Program-made: the position numbers and the translations under genes
Origin: an uncultured Sulfitobacter sp.
GTDB lineage: Bacteria; Pseudomonadota; Alphaproteobacteria; Rhodobacterales; Rhodobacteraceae
DNA length: 64,000 nt
NCBI GenBank assembly: GCA_947502265.1
Contig: CANMZB010000009.1
Coordinates: 1 to 64,000 of the forward strand
Direction of reading: 5' to 3'
Part shown: positions 1 to 7,804 of the stretch, in pieces
Layout: each line of letters begins with the position of its first letter
Numbering within the stretch: position 1 is the first letter of the stretch
Notes under the pieces: generated by a model
Database searches by the model: none
What the model saw: only the letters and a program-made list of their open reading frames with translations
Told to the model about the DNA's origin: nothing

Positions 1-80
1 CGAGCACGACCTCGGCTCTTTGGAAAGTAAGGCCGCAAACGCTCCATCTGCGCCTCAGTAAGCCAGTATAAATTGCTAAT
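1..80 (-). CDS. IS5-family transposase, N-terminal fragment (runs off window)
   Basis: Reading the minus strand from position 80 gives a protein with NLYWLTEAQMERLRPYFPKS near its start, the characteristic N-terminus of IS5-family DDE transposases. The rest lies beyond position 1. No ATG, GTG or TTG is seen just upstream in this frame. The codon where homologues usually start is ATT (80-78), preceded by a GGGGGA Shine-Dalgarno-like stretch about 6 nt away, so an ATT start is likely; a decayed ATG is the alternative. The transposase would move the surrounding element by cut-and-paste. Confidence 0.7.
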   Translation of the reverse strand, partial: MSNLYWLTEAQMERLRPYFPKSRGRA

Positions 81-155
81 GTTATCCCCCGAAACTAGGG
101 ATCGTGAATCATGACAACGCGACAACCTCAATCAATTAATGGGTCCTGACCCTAG
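1..155 (-). mobile_element. IS5-family insertion sequence, one end only
   Basis: The left edge of the window holds the 5' end of an IS5-family element on the minus strand. Seen: a transposase N-terminus at 80-1, a non-coding leader, and a terminal sequence around 141-155 (GGGTCCTGACCCTAG). CTAG at 152-155 fits the CTAG-type targets known for IS5 subgroups; this is inference because the other end lies outside the window. The precise terminus is good to a few bases only. Confidence 0.7.
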
Positions 156-781
156 GGCCTGCGGCATTCAAATGTGTCACCGCTCATGGGGGAATACCAA
201 ACGAAGGTTGTATCTGTGACCTCGAACGCGGCAAACCGTGAGCCGTCATCGAGCGAGACCAAATAGTCGCCTCCCATTTCCTCGATGCTTTCGATCTGCC
301 GCGTCTGGACGGTCGTGTAAGTGTTGGCATTGATCACTGTGGTGGAACCGCCGCAACTCCAAGTGCCGAAAATTGGCAGATCTTCCTCGGCCACCACCGC
401 ACAAAGGTGGAACCCAGTATCGCCCATGCAAATACCGTTCTTCGCGAGCAGCTCACGCGCTTCGTCCCTCTTGGCACACCAGCCTTCAATGTTAGCTGGG
501 CCGACAGCGCCCTTGCACTCTTCGCTATAGATATTGAAACGGGTCAGCAGTCGGGATGTTTCTTCGGTCCGTCCCTGATATATGTGACCGTTCGGCGCGG
601 GCCCAAAGGTTTCAGCCGCGGCGCATTCACCGAAACCGGACTGGGTCAGGCAATCTCCGGCAGCAATTGCCTCATGCCATTCCGGCGAAATCGTAACAAG
701 ACCATCCACCTGAGTTTCTGCTTGAGCGGACGATGCGAACAGTGCGCCTGAAATCAATATGGCTTTAAGAAGTTTCATCAA
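152..781 (-). CDS. Secreted hypothetical protein, cysteine-containing
   Basis: A 209-residue protein starting MMKLLKAILISGALFASSAQA, a clear Sec signal peptide with an AQA cleavage site near residue 21. The mature part has several cysteines (near DCLTQSGFGEC, ECKGAV, GICMGDTGFHLC, WSCGG, FECRR), which suggests a disulfide-bonded periplasmic or outer-surface protein. A GAGGG Shine-Dalgarno-like sequence lies upstream of the start. I do not recognise the family. The stop codon falls inside the CTAG at the IS5 boundary, so the last residues may be supplied by, or truncated at, the insertion. It is convergent with the IS and divergent from the metallophosphoesterase pair. Confidence 0.6.
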   Translation of the reverse strand: MMKLLKAILISGALFASSAQAETQVDGLVTISPEWHEAIAAGDCLTQSGFGECAAAETFGPAPNGHIYQGRTEETSRLLTRFNIYSEECKGAVGPANIEGWCAKRDEARELLAKNGICMGDTGFHLCAVVAEEDLPIFGTWSCGGSTTVINANTYTTVQTRQIESIEEMGGDYLVSLDDGSRFAAFEVTDTTFVWYSPMSGDTFECRRP

Positions 782-946
782 CTAACCCTCACTTTAAAGT
801 AGAAAGTTACCAATGAGTTAAAGGATCATGCAAGCCTTGTTTCAGGTATTTTCGACAAGGATTTCTAGAACCCTGCGCCAATGAGGCATCGTTCAATTTG
901 CGCGAATCGATTAAGTTGCGCCAAGTGATCGACGAGGAGGTTCCCG

Positions 947-1759
947 ATGGCAAACAGCGTGATGATCGTCGCCGATCTGCATCTTGATCAATGGCTCCAA
1001 TCCGGCCGCGACCCTTTTGCAGGACTGAACGCCGACACACTGTCATCGCTTGATGCGTTGATTGTCGCCGGGGATCTTGCCGACAAGCCCAAGGTGCGCT
1101 GGCCTCATGTGCTTACGCATCTCGCGCAATACGTTGATCCAGCGAAGACATGGATCTTGCCCGGTAATCACGATTACTACCAGCATGTCCTAGATGGAGA
1201 TGAACGACTGGTCTCCATCTGTGCTGACGCTGGCGTGCATTTCACTCAAAAGCAGGTAATTATCGTCGGAGATACCCGTTACGTCTGCTGCACGCTCTGG
1301 ACAGATTTTGCGCTGGATGGTTCCCGTGAGGGTGGTATGTATGACGCCGCGAAGGGTATGAACGATTACAAATCCATCCGGCTCGCCAAAGCGGGACACC
1401 GGCGTATCCGCCCAGCCGACGTTGCACATGTCCATAACGATCACCGTAAATGGCTCGAGCGCAAACTAGCGGAGACACATGATGGACAGACGGTGGTTGT
1501 CACACATCATGCGCCGCTATCTGATTGCTTGCCGTTAGACCATCCGGTGCCTGCGGCTTATGCCTCTGATCTGACCGCATTGATTGATAGATATCAGCCG
1601 CAGGAGTGGCTCTTCGGGCATACGCACATTCCTGTAGGTTTGCGCAGGGGGCAGACGACTATCCGCAATGTTTCACTGGGATACCCACATCAGATCGCAG
1701 TGGATACCGACATGCAGATATTAATGACAGATTTGATCCGCACGCAATCATCGACATGA
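947..1759 (+). CDS. Calcineurin-like metallophosphoesterase
   Basis: A 270-residue soluble protein with the full set of calcineurin-like phosphoesterase motifs in order: D-x-H (ADLHLD) near residue 10, GDLAD near 43, GNHDYY near 74, THHAPL near 187 and FGHTHIP near 225. These bind a dinuclear metal centre that hydrolyses phosphoesters; the substrate cannot be told. The start ATG has a strong GAGGAGG ribosome-binding site. Its stop overlaps the start of the next phosphatase gene in an ATGA, so the two are translationally coupled. It lies in the accessory island, between two insertion sequences, and may be cargo. Confidence 0.85.
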   Translation: MANSVMIVADLHLDQWLQSGRDPFAGLNADTLSSLDALIVAGDLADKPKVRWPHVLTHLAQYVDPAKTWILPGNHDYYQHVLDGDERLVSICADAGVHFTQKQVIIVGDTRYVCCTLWTDFALDGSREGGMYDAAKGMNDYKSIRLAKAGHRRIRPADVAHVHNDHRKWLERKLAETHDGQTVVVTHHAPLSDCLPLDHPVPAAYASDLTALIDRYQPQEWLFGHTHIPVGLRRGQTTIRNVSLGYPHQIAVDTDMQILMTDLIRTQSST

Positions 1760-2430
1760 CACAAGCAAAAACACATATACGGGTTTTCAACCTGCCCTGG
1801 AGGGGCCTGCCCGAGGATGCCGAAATCTTCGCAATAGGCGATGTCGATGGGCAGGCCGCCCTTCTTGTCGCAGCCTTGTCCGCCATCGCCGCCACTCCAC
1901 GCAGTGCGAAAACGCGACATCTGGTTTTTTTCGGTGATCTGGTTGACCGAGGGCCCGCATCGGTAGAGGCGGTCAATCTGGCGATGGACGGGAAGTCGCA
2001 GGCGGGCGCAAATCATCTGCACATCCTACCCGGCAATCACGATCTGATGATGCTCGACGCCCTTGAGGTGGAGGGAAATCTTGCTCATTGGTTGATGAAC
2101 GGTGGCAAGAGTGTCTTATTGGAGTTGGGACTGTCCGATCTCGATACCCCATGGCCTGAAATTGCTGCACATGTTCGCGGCTCACTGCATCCGATATATC
2201 TAAGCGAGATCAAAAATGGCCCAACGCACCTGACGCTTGGATATCTGTTTTTTGTGCACGCGGGTATCCATCCTAGCGTGAACAGGGCAAGGTTTCTGGC
2301 ACAGGACCGCCATTCTATCCGCGCCAATGATCATTGGGCCATCATCCGTTATCCGTTTCTGGACTGGACCGGCGGATGGGACGCGGATGTGTCTGACGTC
2401 AGCACCTGTGGGACAGGTTTGAGGATTTGA
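1756..2430 (+). pseudogene. PPP-type serine/threonine phosphatase-like gene, 3' end cut by IS3-family element
   Basis: Starts at the ATG overlapping the previous stop (ATGA). Motifs: GDVDGQ in place of the usual GD-x-HG, then FFGDLVDRGP, LPGNHD, and FVHAGIHP corresponding to the HGG/HAG motif of PPP/ApaH enzymes. Host sequence ends at the IS border (about 2408); the final seven or so codons come from the IS. Homologous phosphatases continue further and carry another metal-binding His, so the copy is probably inactive. The Asp where motif I normally has His is a second oddity, either family variation or decay. With the upstream gene it formed a two-phosphoesterase operon. Confidence 0.7.
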
Positions 2431-2455
2431 ACAACGGAAGGTTTCTGGTTCATCG
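2409..2455 (+). repeat. IS3-family left terminal inverted repeat
   Basis: Begins TGGGACAGGTTTGAGG and matches the reverse complement of the right end over the blocks TGGGACA, TTGAACA, GGA and TCTGGTTC. Confidence 0.7.
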
Positions 2456-2474
2456 TAGTGTTTAAGGAGCGAAG

Positions 2475-2849
2475 ATGAACAAGAAGCCCGGAACATCGAA
2501 AGACGCAGCTGACAAGCTGGTCAAAAACATCCGCGGCAAGTCCCGCCAGACCTACTCGGCGGAGGAGAAGATCCGCATTGTTTTGGCCAGATTGCGCGGG
2601 GAGGAAAGCATCTCGGCGTTGTGTCGCTGCGAGGGCATCTCGGAGAGCCTGTATTACACTTGGTCGAAGGAATTTCTGGAAGCGGGAAAGCGTCGTCTAT
2701 CTGGCGACACAGCGCGTCAGGCGACATCGCCTGAGGTGAAGGAGTTGCGATCTGAGGCCATGGCCCTGAAAGAATGCGTGGCCGACCTAACCCTTGAAAA
2801 CCGTCTGGTCAAAAAAAGCATGACAGGGGCTGGGGAGTTCGAGGAATGA
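2475..2849 (+). CDS. IS3-family transposase OrfA
   Basis: A 124-residue protein with an N-terminal helix-turn-helix of the IS3 OrfA type (YSAEEKIRIVLARLRGEESI, then CRCEGISESLYYTWSKEFL) and a C-terminal region rich in leucine and charged residues. It would recognise the IS ends. orfB lies in the -1 frame and starts at an overlapping ATGA (2846-2849). An A7 run at 2811-2817 near the end of orfA could act as a -1 slippage site, and the -1 frame is open from there into orfB, so an OrfAB fusion transposase is possible. Confidence 0.9.
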   Translation: MNKKPGTSKDAADKLVKNIRGKSRQTYSAEEKIRIVLARLRGEESISALCRCEGISESLYYTWSKEFLEAGKRRLSGDTARQATSPEVKELRSEAMALKECVADLTLENRLVKKSMTGAGEFEE

Positions 2850-3826
2850 GATACCCTGCTTCCGAGAAACTAGAGATCATCCGCACGGTTGAGGGGTCAC
2901 ACCTGCCAACAAAAATGACCCTTGATACGCTGGGTATCCCGCGCACGACATTTTGCCGATGGTATGATCGCTATATCGAAGGTGGCTTTGATGCCCTCGC
3001 GGATCGTTCGCCTCGACCAAAGTCGGTCTGGAACCGTATTCCGCAGGACCGGCGGGATGATCTGATCGAGTTTGCGTTGGAACATGAGGCGCTGACCACA
3101 CGCGAACTGGCCGTCAAATATACTGATGAGAAGCGGTATTTTGCTTCTGAATCATCGACTTATCGTATCTTGAAAGCCGCTGATCTGATCACAGCACCAG
3201 ACTATGTGGTGATCAAAGCGGCCGATGAGTTCACGGACAAGACCACGGCCATCAACCAGATGTGGCAGACTGACTTCACCTACTTCAAGATCATCGGGTG
3301 GGGCTGGTATTATCTCGGCACCATCCTCGACGATTACAGCCGCTACATCATTGCCTGGAAACTCTGCACAAACATGCGTGCTGAGGATGTCACCAACACG
3401 ATCGAGTTGGCCCTGACGTCATCAGGCTGCGATCAGGCCGTGGTCCGGCACAAACCCCGTCTGCTCAGCGACAACGGTTCCTGTTATATCTCTGGCGATC
3501 TGGCCAAATGGCTGGAAGATCAGAAGATGGACCATGTGCGCGGAGCGCCATTCCATCCGCAAACCCAAGGCAAGATCGAGCGCTGGCACCAGACAATGAA
3601 GAACCGCGTTCTTCTGGAGAATTACTATCTGCCCGGCGACCTTGAACACCAGATTGGGGCCTTCGTCGAATATTACAATAACCAGCGCTACCACGAGAGC
3701 CTGAACAACGTCACACCAGCTGACGTCTACTTTGGTAGGGGCAAAGCCATCCTAAGAAAAAGGGAGAAAATCAAGAAACAGACAATCCAATACCGCCGCT
3801 TGCAACATCAAAAGCAAGCCGCATAA
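2846..3826 (+). CDS. IS3-family transposase OrfB (DDE integrase domain)
   Basis: A 326-residue protein with an N-terminal HTH (TLGIPRTTFCRWYDRY) and an integrase core. The DDE residues are visible in MWQTDFTYF (about residue 140), LLSDNGSCY (about 208) and TQGKIERWHQT (about 245). The C-terminus has the usual YNNQRYHESLNN block. Length and motifs are those of a complete IS3-family catalytic subunit; no internal stop is present. Translation may start at the overlapping ATG or come from -1 frameshifting out of orfA. Confidence 0.92.
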   Translation: MRYPASEKLEIIRTVEGSHLPTKMTLDTLGIPRTTFCRWYDRYIEGGFDALADRSPRPKSVWNRIPQDRRDDLIEFALEHEALTTRELAVKYTDEKRYFASESSTYRILKAADLITAPDYVVIKAADEFTDKTTAINQMWQTDFTYFKIIGWGWYYLGTILDDYSRYIIAWKLCTNMRAEDVTNTIELALTSSGCDQAVVRHKPRLLSDNGSCYISGDLAKWLEDQKMDHVRGAPFHPQTQGKIERWHQTMKNRVLLENYYLPGDLEHQIGAFVEYYNNQRYHESLNNVTPADVYFGRGKAILRKREKIKKQTIQYRRLQHQKQAA

Positions 3827-3834
3827 TCAATCAC

Positions 3835-3880
3835 GCAACCGAACCAGAGCCTCCAATGTTCAAGCCGCTCTGATGTCCCA
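3835..3880 (-). repeat. IS3-family right terminal inverted repeat
   Basis: Ends GATGTCCCA at 3872-3880, the reverse complement of the left tip. Inner blocks GAACCAGA and TGTTCAAG match the left repeat. Confidence 0.7.
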
Positions 3881-3968
3881 TATTATATGACGACGGACAG
3901 TAGTGATCCAACCCTTTTTTGCTGTCCGCAATCTTTAAAACGCAAAAGCTTCAGGCATTTTGGGGTGC

Positions 3969-4206
3969 TGTCCAACCCGTTGTGTTGGACACATTCCCAA
4001 AAATCTTTTGTTTGGTTCCAACAAAATCAACGATGTCCAAGTGTCCAACTGCTCAGACGTCATAGAACTATAATTTGGCCATGCTATTATATACATCCCA
4101 ATTTTCAGGTTACATCGTTACATATATATAAATATAATATAAACAGATGCTTAGGTGTAACTTCTCGATGTAACCTGAATGTAACGTGAGCTTATGTCGC
4201 GTTACA
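3969..4206 (+). repeat. Iteron-like cluster of TGTCCAAC and TGTAAC motifs
   Basis: TGTCCAAC at 3969-3976 faces GTTGGACA at 3984-3991. TGTCCAA and TGTCCAAC follow in tandem at 4034-4040 and 4042-4049. GTTACA occurs at 4109, 4117 and 4201, and TGTAAC at 4156, 4169 and 4180. CAGGTTACATCG (4107-4118) is the exact reverse complement of CGATGTAACCTG (4167-4178). The density suggests protein-binding sites such as an origin or operator; function is inferred only. Confidence 0.55.
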
Positions 4207-4558
4207 AACCGCCTCGCGGGTACATAGATATTTCAATCGGTTCTTCGAAGTAGCTTCGCTATCCTCGGGTGAGACTGTCCCACCGAGATTGGTCGGTGAT
4301 TGCCCATCGATGTGAGCTTTCCCGGTTACGTCTGTTGAAGTGGTGCAGATTGCAGGATGGCCGCAAACGGGGCATCGAGGACTTTCCCTTCTTGGTGAGC
4401 GGCTCTGAAGTAGAGTAAATGCCTGTTTTTACGAATTCATCTACATGAATGAATACTTTTAAGTTGCGTTAACATATATGCGCTTGCGCAAGTGTTTCTC
4501 ATTATATATGTGTATAAGTGTCTAATACTGAAATACAGTAACATATAAATGGTTAACT

Positions 4559-4590
4559 TTACCACTTTACCACTTTACCACTTTACCACT
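4559..4590 (+). repeat. Four perfect tandem copies of TTACCACT
   Basis: The 8-bp unit TTACCACT is repeated exactly four times just before the ATG at 4603. If translation began at the upstream ATG (4549) the repeat would be coding, and gain or loss of a unit would shift the frame. Confidence 0.9.
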
Positions 4591-4602
4591 TTGTCCACGG
4601 CG

Positions 4603-4938
4603 ATGGACGCATTTGGTCAAAATCTGATCACCATTAAAAATGACGGTAACGCTATTCGTGAGATTAACTTTTGGGTCTCTTCCCATGCCAGGAAAGAACT
4701 TATGTATCTCAGTGGCAACGCAGGTGCCTGGAGGCTCCTCGTTCCAGATATTTGTCAAATTCATTTGTCTGAGATGGCGACTGGAAAATATGCTGAGATG
4801 GAACTGTCCACCCACGCCGGGGTACCTGCAGTGACAATCTGGTTTGAGGATGGAACACGCACACCCTACAGACTGCTGCTGGATCTGCGTTCCGTTGATC
4901 GGAAAATCACCCCACTAAAAGCAGGTCACGCCTTTTGA
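4603..4938 (+). CDS. Hypothetical protein of the integrative element
   Basis: A soluble protein of 111 residues from ATG 4603 (129 from ATG 4549). I chose 4603 because the longer form begins with translated tandem repeat sequence; neither start has a clear ribosome-binding site. No recognised domain. Composition is ordinary for a globular protein, with segments such as AWRLLVPDICQIHLSEMATG and TIWFEDGTRTPYRLLLDLRS. It sits 176 bp upstream of the DUF927 gene on the same strand and may belong to the same module. It could also be a remnant. Confidence 0.45.
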   Translation: MDAFGQNLITIKNDGNAIREINFWVSSHARKELMYLSGNAGAWRLLVPDICQIHLSEMATGKYAEMELSTHAGVPAVTIWFEDGTRTPYRLLLDLRSVDRKITPLKAGHAF

Positions 4939-5114
4939 TCTACACGCGCAAGGGACTTCAGCAAACGCTGATGGTCAGGAAAATCCTGTAAGCAATGATA
5001 TGGCGCCCTTCAAACAGGCGCGGCGCACGCAGTTTTAGATATCCACAGAATACAACTCCCGCTCTCCGATAATCTGCCTGCAACTGCTGACTAATAGTAA
5101 AATAGGACTTTCCA

Positions 5115-6850
5115 ATGACCGCGCAACATTCTGGTACTTCCAGTGCCACACCTCGTCGGGCTTCGAAGCAACCTTCAGCCTTTATTGATAATTTGCCCAT
5201 AGATCAGCGCCAATTCTTCGAAGACATCGCTCATGCACTGGGAAAACAATATGCTCTCTCAAAAGAGGGCATCGCGTTCAAAGGCTCTGGCACGTCACCA
5301 CCCCCCGCATTTTGCGCTCCGTTTCGCGTCAAGTCAATTGTGCAGGAGCGCAACCCAGACAGATGGTCGCGAGTGATTGAGTTCATCAATTACAAAGGGG
5401 TCCCCGTTGAATGCATACTTCCCAATGGAAAACTGGATGGAAAGACGCGTGATGCTATCGCAATGCTGTCTACGAGTGGGCTTCGAATATTCGAAGAAGT
5501 TGCATTCAAAGTGATCCCACGCATCATAAGAAATTAGCCCGAGCCGAAATGCCAAATTTTGATTGAAAAAGTTGGCTGGACGGTTGATCTTGATGTATTT
5601 GTCACCCTAGTGTCCGCGCTATCACTCGCAAAGACGCGGCGCATGAGTATCACTTGGCGGGAAATTTGGATGGAAAGGACATTGGGGATCTCGGCGCGTG
5701 GCGCGAAGGGGTTGCCGATCTGGCAATTGGAAACACCAATCTCATCTTCGCGATCGCGCTTGCCTTCTCGACAGCTCTGCTGCCTTTCACGGACTTAGCA
5801 ACAATCATTTTTCATTTATACGGCCTGACCTCGAAGGGTAAGACCCGTGTCTTGCGCGCGGGGCTGACTGTCTGGTCCAAAGTAGGTGAGACAGATAAGA
5901 CTTGGTCCGCCACCATTAATGGACTTGAAGGCGAGATCGCGCAGTCTAGTCACATACTCCTCGGCTTAGATGAACTGCCGAAAGATCCACCTGCAGACTT
6001 TGGTAATATGATCTACAAAATCGCTCAAGGGGCGGGAAAAGGCCGCAGCGATATAGATGGAATAGCAAAAAAACGTTCGTCCTGGAATACTGTTGTATTC
6101 TCAACGGGCGAGCACTCGATGCTGGACACGCTCAGTAAGCTTGGAAAGACGGCTATGGGAGGACAAGGTGTCCGGATGATTGATATTTCCGTTAAAGGAA
6201 AATACGGAGCCTTCGACGACTTGCATGGACGTGCCACGAGTGATGCTTTCGTTCATGCTTTATATAAGGCAATCGGGGAGCCCTCTGGACCAGCCGGTGC
6301 AGCATTCGTAAAAGTTTTGATGCTGAAGTCCCCGGAGCAACTAAAGGTCTTTCTGGAAAAATTATCTGGGCAAGAAACTGCAGCGCTGCAAGCTCATTGT
6401 GATATCACCGCTGGCGATGAAAAGACTACGGAAATCAGGCGTGTTCTTGACGCGTTCGCCCTTATCGCTGTTGCCGGCTAGATAGCGACTGCATCCGGTA
6501 TCACAGGATGGACGAAGGGCATGGCATCTGATGCCGTCAAAATAATTGCTCGGCGCTGGGTAGACGGGCGGGGAACGATGCCGTTGGATAAAAGCGAGAG
6601 TACCAAGAGGATCGTCGATTATCTAAACGAAAACGAGTTGCGTTTTGTGCCAATAGATGAGGCCAAACCAGTCCCCACCGGTCAAGAAGGGCCTCCAGGA
6701 TATCAAGATGATCAATATTTTTATGTTCTTCCCTCGACAATGTCAGAAATCTACTTTGAGAAGAGCAAGTTACCAGTTTCGTTGAACTATCTTGTGGACG
6801 AAGATTACCTTTTTAAAGGCGGTGAAAAGAACAGTATGCAATTCAAATGA
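5115..6850 (+). pseudogene. DUF927-domain (primase/helicase-associated ATPase) gene, broken
   Basis: Three pieces together read as one DUF927 protein, a family found in phage, plasmid and integrative-element replication modules. Piece 1 (5115-5534) has the N-terminal CAPFRVKSI...DRWSRVIEF block. It stops at TAG 5535-5537, but the same frame continues in homologous fashion (ILIEKVGWT). The frame shifts between about 5605 and 5639, where HEYHLAGNLDG resumes. Piece 2 carries FHLYGLTSKGKT (Walker A), WSATINGLEG, ILLGLDELPK (Walker B-like) and GQGVRMIDI. A TAG at 6479-6481 interrupts IATASGITGW, after which the C-terminal PLDKSESTKRI...RFVPIDEA block runs to 6850. Two stops plus a frameshift make it a pseudogene. 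Function would be replication of the element. Confidence 0.8.
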
Positions 6851-6943
6851 GCCCGATCGGGAAGCATCGACCCCGTGCATATCGTATCAGACGCAGCATT
6901 CTAGACTTCCACGAAAGCATCAGCAACGGTTCTGAAACAACAA

Positions 6944-7204
6944 ATGACCACCTCTAACACAATGAAAGCACTTACAAACGACCAACTAAACACGCTTCTC
7001 AATCGTTACAAGGCTGGGAGCATTCACGAAATACTTACTGAGCTGCAATCTATCCAGGCGAAGGCGGATGCTGCAACAGACGAAGCTGAAAAAGGCATTT
7101 TTCTCGAAAATGCACGTGACATGACCAGCGTATTGCAGATGGAATTGCGTAAAGCCGATATCGGGGAAGACTTTGTCAACGACGGCGAATTTAATACGAA
7201 ATGA
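6944..7204 (+). CDS. Small hypothetical protein
   Basis: An 86-residue, mostly helical, acidic protein (MTTSNTMKALTNDQLNTLLN at the start; the segment ELQSIQAKADAATDEAEKGI could form a coiled coil). No signal peptide or membrane segment and no recognised family. It lies 93 bp after the DUF927 remnant on the same strand, so it may be a further gene of that module. No strong ribosome-binding site is visible. Confidence 0.4.
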   Translation: MTTSNTMKALTNDQLNTLLNRYKAGSIHEILTELQSIQAKADAATDEAEKGIFLENARDMTSVLQMELRKADIGEDFVNDGEFNTK

Positions 7205-7804
7205 GTTTGAAATGAGTGTCTTGCAAACTCGCAGCCCGAACTCTTGCTGCGGGCGGGCGGTCAACAGGCTGGAAACCGTTTCCGCTGACGTCGATCAAAC
7301 AATGCTCAACTTAACCTTAACCTTCGACAAAGCCCTGACCTTCTCCACTCTGAAAGACCGAGTGGAGCTGTCCGGCTCAGGGTAGTCCGGATAGCCCGCG
7401 ATAGATAGTTTGAAGATCAGATGCTGATGCTGACGTCATTGTCACACTGCCGCAAATAGCTACATCGCGGTGGTAACATCGAGCCAGTCCGCAGCTGGTT
7501 GGCTTTGCTCCATCTGGTAGTGGGTCCCGGCTAGCCGGCGTTGGATTGACTCCACGCCGAGCCTCTCTGCGTTCGGCTTATCAGGCCGAACTTTATTCGG
7601 TTTAATACGCCTAAGCACTCGCATTATCCGACCTGATCTGCGCTGGGTCGGAACACAATGTTGATGGTGAGAGAACAGGCAAAATAGGCATTCAATCGAC
7701 CCGCGAGCGCAATCAGAATTCTTAGAAAGTTGATCTTACAAACTATGAATGCCGACTAAAACTTCATGAGCGGTCCACATTATGGAATGCCTATCGCTAC
7801 ATGC
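7205..7804 (+). other. Intergenic region without a recognised gene
   Basis: About 600 bp between the small hypothetical gene and the 3' end of the winged-helix gene on the opposite strand. Only short, unconvincing reading frames. AGGCCGAAC-type short repeats occur around 7570-7600. I see nothing functional. Confidence 0.5.

Larger units (their letters stand above)
2409..3880 (+). mobile_element. Complete IS3-family insertion sequence
   Basis: About 1.47 kb with imperfect terminal inverted repeats: 2409-2455 starts TGGGACAGG and the reverse complement of 3835-3880 starts TGGGACATC, with matching blocks TTGAACA and TCTGGTTC at corresponding positions. It carries orfA and orfB in the standard IS3 arrangement. 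No clear target-site duplication is visible on comparing the flanks. It interrupts the second phosphatase gene. Both orfs look intact, so it may still be active. Confidence 0.85.
3881..4602 (+). other. AT-rich non-coding region with short repeats
   Basis: No convincing gene. The stretch is much more AT-rich than the core and is packed with short repeats: TGTCCAAC in both orientations (3969-4049), TGTAAC/GTTACA (4109-4206) and a perfect TTACCACT tandem (4559-4590). A possible 100-codon reading frame at 3887-4189 has no recognisable domain and low-complexity codon use, so I do not call it. The region precedes a DUF927 gene, so a replication-origin or regulatory role is conceivable. Confidence 0.6.

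Noticed and set aside
3887-4189. Open frame of 100 codons after the IS3-family element
   Set aside because: AT-rich, low-complexity translation without domain or ribosome-binding site, and it runs across the repeat cluster.
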